Shown in pieces: positions 58,882 through 64,000 of a stretch of DNA of 64,000 nt. Each line of letters opens with the position of its first letter. Position 1 is the first letter of the stretch. The notes under the pieces are model-generated. The model saw nothing but the letters and a program-made list of their open reading frames with translations, was not told where the DNA came from and did not search any database. The DNA is from RGIG6353 sp964650465 (lineage in GTDB: Bacteria > Bacillota > Clostridia > Oscillospirales > SIG627): NCBI GenBank assembly GCA_964650465.1, contig CAZYTA010000009.1, positions 10,101-74,100 on the forward strand, in the 5' to 3' direction. The position numbers and the translations under genes were made by a program.

Positions 58882-58895
58882 ACAATCTTCAATTT

Positions 58896-60077
58896 TTAGA
58901 TTTCGGGAATTTCGATTTCGATTTCGTGACCGAGCTCTGCGGATCTTACGATACCGTCGATAATAGCCTGGTTGTAGATAATCTGGCTTGAGGGAACAGG
59001 TGCGGGAGTGCCGTCCTTGCAAGCATCAAGGAAGGTTCTTATCTTCATATCAAAGAGATTTGACATCTTACTGTCGATGATCGGGATAACAGTTTCTGTC
59101 TGGAGACCTGCAACCTCGTGATAAATCTTCATAGGACCGCCAACCGAGCCGTTCCAGCAGTCTGTTGAAGGAATACGAAGACTTCCCTTTGTACCCATGA
59201 TGATTGTGTCACCGGGGGTGTCAAGATTCATTGCCCACGCAATACGGAAGTCGAGTATGATACCGCCTTCAAGTCTTACAAAACCTGCAGCGAAGTCCTC
59301 AACGCCGAACGCCTTTGCATACTCTTCCTTCTTGTCAGCGGGATATCCGCAATACTTGGGGTCTGTGCCGAAAAATGCTGACTTATAACCCGAAACTGTA
59401 AGAGGCTTGGGATAACCGATAGCATTGAGCACCATATCAAGAGAGTAGCATCCGATATCACCCATAGCACCGATACCGCCTGTTTCGGAAGCAATAAATG
59501 ATGTACCGAAGGGTGTGGGAATACCTCTGCGGCGTCCGCCGCCTGTCTGTATGTAGTAAATCTGACCGAGCTCGCCAGATTCAACAATCTTCTTAATCTG
59601 CTGCATATTGGCATCCATTCTGGGCTGGAAGCCGATTGAAAGAACCTTACCGCTCTTCTTTTCAGCACGCATTACTTCAATTGCTTCATCAAGAGTAACT
59701 GTGAAGGGCTTTTCAAGCATAACGTTAATGCCGTTTTCAAGAGCATAGATTGCGGGAGCCGCATGCTGACGGTTGTAGGTACAGATAGAAACCGCATCAA
59801 TCTTGAGGCTCTTATCGTCTATCATTTCCTTGTGAGAAGCATAGTCGGTCTTTACACCTTCAACTCCATGCTTTTCAAAGAAAGCCTTTGCCTTACCGGG
59901 AATAAGGTCGCAACCTGCAACGATTTCAACGTCCTTCTGGTTCTTATAAGCCGCCATATGAGCGTCTGCGATCCAACCGCATCCGATAATAGCAACTCTT
60001 ACCTTCTTGTCAGAAACTTCCTTAGCAGTTTCTCTGACACTGAGGTCGTTGAGATTTTCCATTGTCTTATCTGCCAT
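58896..60077 (-). CDS. Gfo/Idh/MocA family oxidoreductase 2
   Basis: 393 residues, with a 24-residue N-terminal extension before VRVAIIGCGWIADAHMAAY. EKP lies in NVMLEKPFTVTLDEAI (near 115). GGIGAMGDIGCYSLDMVLNA (near 210) contains a conserved GDxxxH-like region in which the His is replaced by Tyr. The rest is the substrate domain. CGGAGG precedes the ATG and a promoter lies at 60132-60160. It is the gene nearest the AraC regulator. Confidence 0.9.
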   Translation of the reverse strand: MADKTMENLNDLSVRETAKEVSDKKVRVAIIGCGWIADAHMAAYKNQKDVEIVAGCDLIPGKAKAFFEKHGVEGVKTDYASHKEMIDDKSLKIDAVSICTYNRQHAAPAIYALENGINVMLEKPFTVTLDEAIEVMRAEKKSGKVLSIGFQPRMDANMQQIKKIVESGELGQIYYIQTGGGRRRGIPTPFGTSFIASETGGIGAMGDIGCYSLDMVLNAIGYPKPLTVSGYKSAFFGTDPKYCGYPADKKEEYAKAFGVEDFAAGFVRLEGGIILDFRIAWAMNLDTPGDTIIMGTKGSLRIPSTDCWNGSVGGPMKIYHEVAGLQTETVIPIIDSKMSNLFDMKIRTFLDACKDGTPAPVPSSQIIYNQAIIDGIVRSAELGHEIEIEIPEI

Positions 60078-60131
60078 TGTTTTTTCCTCCGTATATTAAA
60101 AAATATATAAGTTACATTACTTACCGAATTT

Positions 60132-60160
60132 AGTATATAGCATATCTTGACATTTTGCAA
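60132..60160 (-). promoter_or_regulatory. Sigma-A promoter for oxidoreductase 2
   Basis: Minus strand: TTGCAA (60155-60160), 17-nt spacer, TATACT (60132-60137). The surrounding ACATTTTGCAATAC (60150-60163) has a near-copy at 61027-61042. Confidence 0.65.
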
Positions 60161-60180
60161 TACAAATATTGCCTTTTTAA

Positions 60181-60990
60181 TTAAAAATATTGCTCTCTTA
60201 TAATTTCAGAGCCGTTTTCCTCCGAGGGAGTATGACCGAAAAAGGCTTTGTAATTTCTGTAAAAGGTTGCATAATCGCAAAAGCCGCTGAGAATATAAGC
60301 TTCGTTCGGAGGACTGCCTGTCCTTATGAGTCTTTGCGCTTCAAACAAGCGCTTTGATGTGATGTACTTTTTCGGTGTGGTCATAAGGTATTTTTTAAAT
60401 ATGTGATGCAGATGGCTTTTTGTTATAAAAAGCTCATTGCATATCTCATCAACACCTGTAAGAGTAGTAAGATTTTTTTGTATATATGCAGTTGCCCTTG
60501 TTACAAGAGGATTTACACGTGAGGTTTCCTTGCGGTCCTTTTCCTTTGAAAGCAAATACATATGAAAAAGCAAGGCTTTCACTATAGCATCTATTCCCAC
60601 CAATGCCCTCTCTTTATCAAAGGAATTTATGTATATATCATAGCTCGACAAAAAGGCTTCTACAGCATGCTCCTCCAAATGGATAATCGTATTTATGTGC
60701 GGAAGCAATTCACGCAGTTCATCGGGAAGCAGTAAAGGGTCAAAAAGCACATTATACCTGTCATATTCGGAGGGTTCATACATTATTATTCTGTGTTGTA
60801 TATTCGGAGGTATAAGGAGAACATCGTTTTGGTGCAACCTGTATGCTTTACCCTCCATAAAATATACCCCGCTTACCTTTACAAAGTATATCAGCTCATA
60901 AACATCGTGCTCGTGAAGCAAAATCGAATCGGGCATTACCCTTTCGTAACTGACATGATTTCCGGAAATCACGGCTATTCCGTTTGCCAT
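60181..60990 (-). CDS. AraC family transcriptional regulator
   Basis: 269 residues. An N-terminal cupin (LLHEHDVYELIYFVKVSG, LLIPPNIQHRIIMYEPSEYDR) binds the effector. The C-terminal 100 residues carry two helix-turn-helix motifs (GVDEICNELFITKSHLHHIF; EAYILSGFCDYATFYRNYK). AAAGGGGGT precedes the ATG. It lies between oxidoreductase 2 (same strand) and the divergent oxidoreductase 3 operon, and probably activates these in response to a sugar. Confidence 0.95.
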   Translation of the reverse strand: MANGIAVISGNHVSYERVMPDSILLHEHDVYELIYFVKVSGVYFMEGKAYRLHQNDVLLIPPNIQHRIIMYEPSEYDRYNVLFDPLLLPDELRELLPHINTIIHLEEHAVEAFLSSYDIYINSFDKERALVGIDAIVKALLFHMYLLSKEKDRKETSRVNPLVTRATAYIQKNLTTLTGVDEICNELFITKSHLHHIFKKYLMTTPKKYITSKRLFEAQRLIRTGSPPNEAYILSGFCDYATFYRNYKAFFGHTPSEENGSEIIREQYF

Positions 60991-61010
60991 TTTTTCACCC
61001 CCTTTAGGGG

Positions 61011-61039
61011 ATTATACCTCAAAAGTACATTTTTTGCAA
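61011..61039 (-). promoter_or_regulatory. Sigma-A promoter for AraC-type regulator
   Basis: Minus strand: TTGCAA (61034-61039), 17-nt spacer, TATAAT (61011-61016). The leader is short and starts close to the CCCCTAAAGGGG palindrome (61001-61010 region). Confidence 0.7.
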
Positions 61040-61055
61040 TACTTTATTACATTTT

Positions 61056-61090
61056 TTGATATTTACATTTCAAAATATCAACTGTATAAT
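61056..61090 (+). promoter_or_regulatory. Promoter with overlapping inverted repeat, oxidoreductase 3 operon
   Basis: TTTACA (61062-61067), 17-nt spacer, TATAAT (61085-61090). A perfect 9-bp inverted repeat TTGATATTT/AAATATCAA (61056-61064 with 61073-61081) covers the -35 and spacer, a probable operator. Confidence 0.65.
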
Positions 61091-61119
61091 GTAACTAAGA
61101 AATATCAGGAGGATTATAT

Positions 61120-62190
61120 ATGAAAAAACTAAAGGTTGCTATAATCGGACAAGGCAGAAGCGGAAAAAACATACACGGCGCTTTCTTCAGAAGTTCGCTT
61201 AACGAAAAATTTGAAGTCGTTGCAGTTGTGGAAATGGATGAGGTAAGACGCAACAGAGCGTTGGAGTTGTACGAGGGCTGTGAGATTTACAGTAACTACA
61301 CGGAGCTTTTCGGAAGAGATGATATTGACCTTGTGGTAAATGCCACCTTCTCCGAGCTTCATTACCCTGTATCAATTGATTTGATGAAGCATGGCTTCAA
61401 TGTGCTTGTTGAAAAGCCCATGGCAAGAACACGTTACGAATGCGAAGATATGATAAAAACAGCCAAGGATAACAACGTAGTGCTCGCTGTATTCCAGCAG
61501 TCATTCTTTGCACCGTTCTACGAGTCGGTAAAGGAGCTTATCGCATCGGGAAAGCTGGGTGAGATACAGCAGGTTTCAATAAAATATAATAATTTTGCAC
61601 GTCGTTGGGACTGGCAGACAGTTCAGTTTAAAAACGCAGGCGGTCTTTACAACACAGGTCCTCACCCCGTTGGCTTTGTATGCGATATGTTGGGATTTTC
61701 GGATGAAATTAAGGTTGAATATTCGAAGCTTGCCTGCTGTATGACAAGCGGTGACTCGGATGACTTTGCAAAGGCTATTGTTACTGCCCCCGGAAAGCCT
61801 CTTGTTGACCTTGAGGTTATATCGGTGGATGCTTACAGTCCCTTTAACATCAAGCTGTTTGGTTCAAGAGGATGTGCCGAGTATACTCCCACAACCTATA
61901 AATACAAGTATGTTGTAGACAGTGAAAACGAGCCAAGACCTCTTATTATCGAAAGCCTTAGAAAAGACGACGGAGAACCCACTTACTGTGCTGAAAACCT
62001 TGTTACGCACAGCGAAGAAGGAAAATTCGACGGAACAGCATTTGATATCGGAACAAAGAGACTTTATGACACGGTTTATGAGAGAATAGTAAACGGTACT
62101 CCCCTGCCCATCGGTCCCGAGCATGCGGCAAAAATTATCGGTGTAATTGAAACTGTACACGCACAGAATCCTCTTGAAAGGAAATATTAA
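61120..62190 (+). CDS. Gfo/Idh/MocA family oxidoreductase 3
   Basis: 356 residues. LKVAIIGQGRSGKNIHGAFF is the cofactor loop; NVLVEKPMARTRYECEDM holds EKP (near 97). The substrate domain has NAGGLYNTGPHPVGFVCDML, with the conserved His of the family. AGGAGG precedes the ATG. It is the first of three same-strand genes with 1-2 nt spacing, so the products probably act in one route. Confidence 0.92.
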   Translation: MKKLKVAIIGQGRSGKNIHGAFFRSSLNEKFEVVAVVEMDEVRRNRALELYEGCEIYSNYTELFGRDDIDLVVNATFSELHYPVSIDLMKHGFNVLVEKPMARTRYECEDMIKTAKDNNVVLAVFQQSFFAPFYESVKELIASGKLGEIQQVSIKYNNFARRWDWQTVQFKNAGGLYNTGPHPVGFVCDMLGFSDEIKVEYSKLACCMTSGDSDDFAKAIVTAPGKPLVDLEVISVDAYSPFNIKLFGSRGCAEYTPTTYKYKYVVDSENEPRPLIIESLRKDDGEPTYCAENLVTHSEEGKFDGTAFDIGTKRLYDTVYERIVNGTPLPIGPEHAAKIIGVIETVHAQNPLERKY

Positions 62191-63062
62191 TGATGAAGAA
62201 AATTGCAATACTCGGTTGTGAAAATTCCCATGCAAATAACTTTTTGAAGGCGAGCATTACGGACAAAATGTTTGCGGATGACATTGAGTTTGCGGGTGTA
62301 TTCAGTGAATACGAGGGCGCAGCCGAAAAGCTGAATGAAGAATTCGGTGTCCCTGTTATGAAATCTTACGATGAGCTTGTGGGCAAGGTTGACGGTATTA
62401 TGGTAACCGCACGTCACGGCGCAAACCATTACAAATACGCAAAGCCCTATATTGAAAGCGGAATCCCCATGTTTCTTGACAAGCCCATCACCTGTGACGA
62501 AGAAGAAGCTGTAAAATTCATGCGTGAGCTCAAGGAAAAGAACATTCCCGTAACCGGCGGTTCATCCTGCCCTCATGCCGACCTTGTGCGTGAGCTTGCA
62601 AAAGGCATGAAAGACGGAGCATACGGAAAAGTTTTTGGCGGATTCTTACGAGCACCCGTCAGCATTGACAACGAATACGGCGGCTTTTGGTTCTATTCAC
62701 AGCACCTCGTTCAGGTAATGTGCGAAATATTCGGTTTCTATCCAAAATCTGTCATCGCATTTACAAATCGCCCCACCGTAACTGTTGTGGTGCGATACGA
62801 GGAATATGATGTAACAATCACCTTCACCGAAGGCTACTACACATACTCTGCAATTGTCAGCGGTGAAAAGGGTCTTGTTGGAGGAGATTACACTCTTGCC
62901 GATGTATTTGTTCGTGAATTTGAGGAATTTCACGAGCTTTTTGAAAACAAGCAAAGGCTCAACTACAATGACTTTATTTCATCTGTTTTTGTCATCAATG
63001 CAATAATGCGTTCTATGGAAAGCGGCAAGGAAGAAAAAGTACATACATTCGAGGAGATATAA
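62190..63062 (+). CDS. Gfo/Idh/MocA-like oxidoreductase 4 (short)
   Basis: 290 residues, shorter than its paralogues. KKIAILGCENSHANNFLKA replaces the usual GxGxxG with GCENSH, so the dinucleotide loop is atypical. FLDKPITCDEEEAV holds DKP (near 92) instead of EKP. GFWFYSQHLVQVMCEIFG has the catalytic-type His. The start ATG shares its A with the preceding TAA; GAAAGG lies upstream. It may bind a different cofactor or serve as an unusual dehydrogenase. Confidence 0.85.
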   Translation: MMKKIAILGCENSHANNFLKASITDKMFADDIEFAGVFSEYEGAAEKLNEEFGVPVMKSYDELVGKVDGIMVTARHGANHYKYAKPYIESGIPMFLDKPITCDEEEAVKFMRELKEKNIPVTGGSSCPHADLVRELAKGMKDGAYGKVFGGFLRAPVSIDNEYGGFWFYSQHLVQVMCEIFGFYPKSVIAFTNRPTVTVVVRYEEYDVTITFTEGYYTYSAIVSGEKGLVGGDYTLADVFVREFEEFHELFENKQRLNYNDFISSVFVINAIMRSMESGKEEKVHTFEEI

Positions 63063-63063
63063 T

Positions 63064-63909
63064 ATGGCATACATAATTTCGGCTTTTGCCGATGAATACA
63101 GTCCCGATTTTGACACACAGCTTTCAGCTTTGAAGGAAAACGGTATTTCTGCCATTGAACCGAGAAACGTATCGGGTACAAATATTTCAAGTCTTGACGA
63201 TGCACAGCTTGAAGAGGTTTCAAAAAAAGTAAAGACTGCGGGAATAAAGGTATCCTCTATAGGCTCTCCTCTCGGAAAAATAAAGATTGACGACCCCATG
63301 CAGCCCCATCTTGAGCTGACAGAACGCACATGCAAGATAGCAAAGGCACTTGACTGTAAAAGAATAAGAGTATTTTCATTCTATCTTCCCCGCGACATGA
63401 AAAAGCAATACAGAAGTGAGGTGCTCTCACGTCTTAACGCAATGCTGGACATCGCCGATTCCTACGGGATAACTCTCTGCCATGAAAATGAGGGCGGTAT
63501 TTACGGAGAAGAACCCGAAATGTGCTTTGATTTATTTGAGGCACTGGGTTCAAGACTCAAGTGTGTATTTGACATGGGAAACTTCCGATTGGGAAAATAT
63601 GACCCATGGAAAGCGTACACACTTTTAAAGGACAAAATAGAGTACTTCCACATAAAGGACGGCACGGCAAAGATGGAAATCGTACCTCCCGGACTTGGTG
63701 AGGGCAGAATTGCCGACATTCTTTCGGATTTTGCAAAAACAGCCGACAGAGATGTCTATATCACCCTTGAACCACACCTCCAAACCTTTGAAGGACTGAA
63801 AAAGCTGACAAACTCTGAGTTTTCGTATCCTTACGCCTACGAAACAGCGGAGGAAGCGTTCATTGATGCACTCAATAAATTGAGAAAGCTTATCACAACA
63901 ACAAGATAA
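63064..63909 (+). CDS. Sugar phosphate isomerase/epimerase (xylose isomerase-like TIM barrel)
   Basis: 281 residues. ISAFADEYSPDFDTQLSALK opens the barrel. Metal ligands appear in TLCHENEGGIYGEEP (Glu), KCVFDMGNFRLGKYDPW (Asp), EYFHIKDGTAK (His) and VYITLEPHL (Glu). The IolE/IolI/tagatose-epimerase group shares this pattern. GAGGAG precedes the ATG, 2 nt after oxidoreductase 4. Together with the oxidoreductases it suggests oxidation and epimerisation of a ketose or inositol, but the substrate is undetermined. Confidence 0.9.
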   Translation: MAYIISAFADEYSPDFDTQLSALKENGISAIEPRNVSGTNISSLDDAQLEEVSKKVKTAGIKVSSIGSPLGKIKIDDPMQPHLELTERTCKIAKALDCKRIRVFSFYLPRDMKKQYRSEVLSRLNAMLDIADSYGITLCHENEGGIYGEEPEMCFDLFEALGSRLKCVFDMGNFRLGKYDPWKAYTLLKDKIEYFHIKDGTAKMEIVPPGLGEGRIADILSDFAKTADRDVYITLEPHLQTFEGLKKLTNSEFSYPYAYETAEEAFIDALNKLRKLITTTR

Positions 63910-63958
63910 AACGGTGTGGCTGGTTTCGAGCAATTTCCCATATGTTAAAAAAGCGCGA
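63904..63958 (-). repeat. Dispersed element, copy 7 (5' part only), with terminator hairpin
   Basis: On the minus strand: hairpin GTGCGAT/ATCGCGC (63953-63970 region), TTTTTT, then GGGAAATTGCTCGAAACCA and CACCGTTTTATCTTG. This matches the 5' part of copies 5 and 6. It begins in the last codon of the isomerase gene. A CCCCTC/GAGGGG hairpin ends the window. Confidence 0.6.
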
Positions 63959-64000
63959 TAAATCGCACTTCAACACCCCTGCCCCTCAATCATGAGGGGT

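Overview
This is a low-GC, gene-dense bacterial chromosome segment with Shine-Dalgarno sites of the GGAGG type and sigma-A promoters. It most likely comes from an anaerobic gut Clostridia (Oscillospiraceae/Christensenellales-like). The evidence is a large Alu-type SRP RNA beside dnaX, an IspH-ribosomal S1 fusion in a cmk-plsC cluster, a long TagO-type transferase, and many clostridial-style small membrane proteins. The placement is an inference from gene content, not a phylogeny. No tRNA, rRNA, transposase, prophage structural module or CRISPR array was seen.

Layout. 1-4.1 kb, minus strand: dnaX (cut by the window edge), SRP RNA, upp, rpiB, tsaB and tsaE. 4.3-5.2 kb: a divergent NagB-like gene with a strong promoter and terminator. 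5.4-11 kb, minus: an SGNH hydrolase and the cmk/plsC/ispH-rpsA operon headed by an HI0933-type flavoprotein. 11-16.4 kb: a VanY-like carboxypeptidase, RadC, a small HTH protein, a phosphodiesterase and a three-gene operon of unrecognised small proteins. 16.4-25 kb: envelope and translation genes (tagO, trpS, murD with a murL-like epimerase, rsmA, lnt, rpe). 25-34 kb: a kinase-like protein, tatD, metG, nagA, a 44-residue Cys-rich membrane micropeptide, a HAD phosphatase, yfbR and a YgiQ radical SAM protein. 34-38.5 kb: a degenerate LytM protein with an S24 repressor, and uvrC. 38.6-44.9 kb: HPr, then a six-gene rimM-trmD-murJ-(O-antigen ligase)-DUF4330-DUF4330 operon. 45-51 kb: TetR with a metal P-type ATPase, a D-aminoacylase-like enzyme, dut, a LacI regulator and a second YfcE-like phosphodiesterase. 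51.4-57.1 kb: one gene for a secreted protein of about 1911 residues with tandem modules and a C-terminal esterase. 57.6-63.9 kb: a sugar-utilisation region with an AraC regulator, four Gfo/Idh/MocA oxidoreductases and a TIM-barrel isomerase.

The main unexplained structure is between genes. A dispersed element of about 100 nt occurs in at least seven places. It has a CTCGCC/GGCGAG pair followed by a GC hairpin and a T-run, and often sits directly behind a terminator. A second repeat is headed by a perfect 18-bp inverted repeat. A third, distinct structure at 44.9-45.1 kb is a nested array of small hairpins separated by AGCTAAATT and, beyond its centre, by the reverse complement. On the gene side, the most notable points are the murD-murL overlap, which implies D-glutamate made on the peptidoglycan precursor, and lnt in an otherwise Firmicute-like genome.
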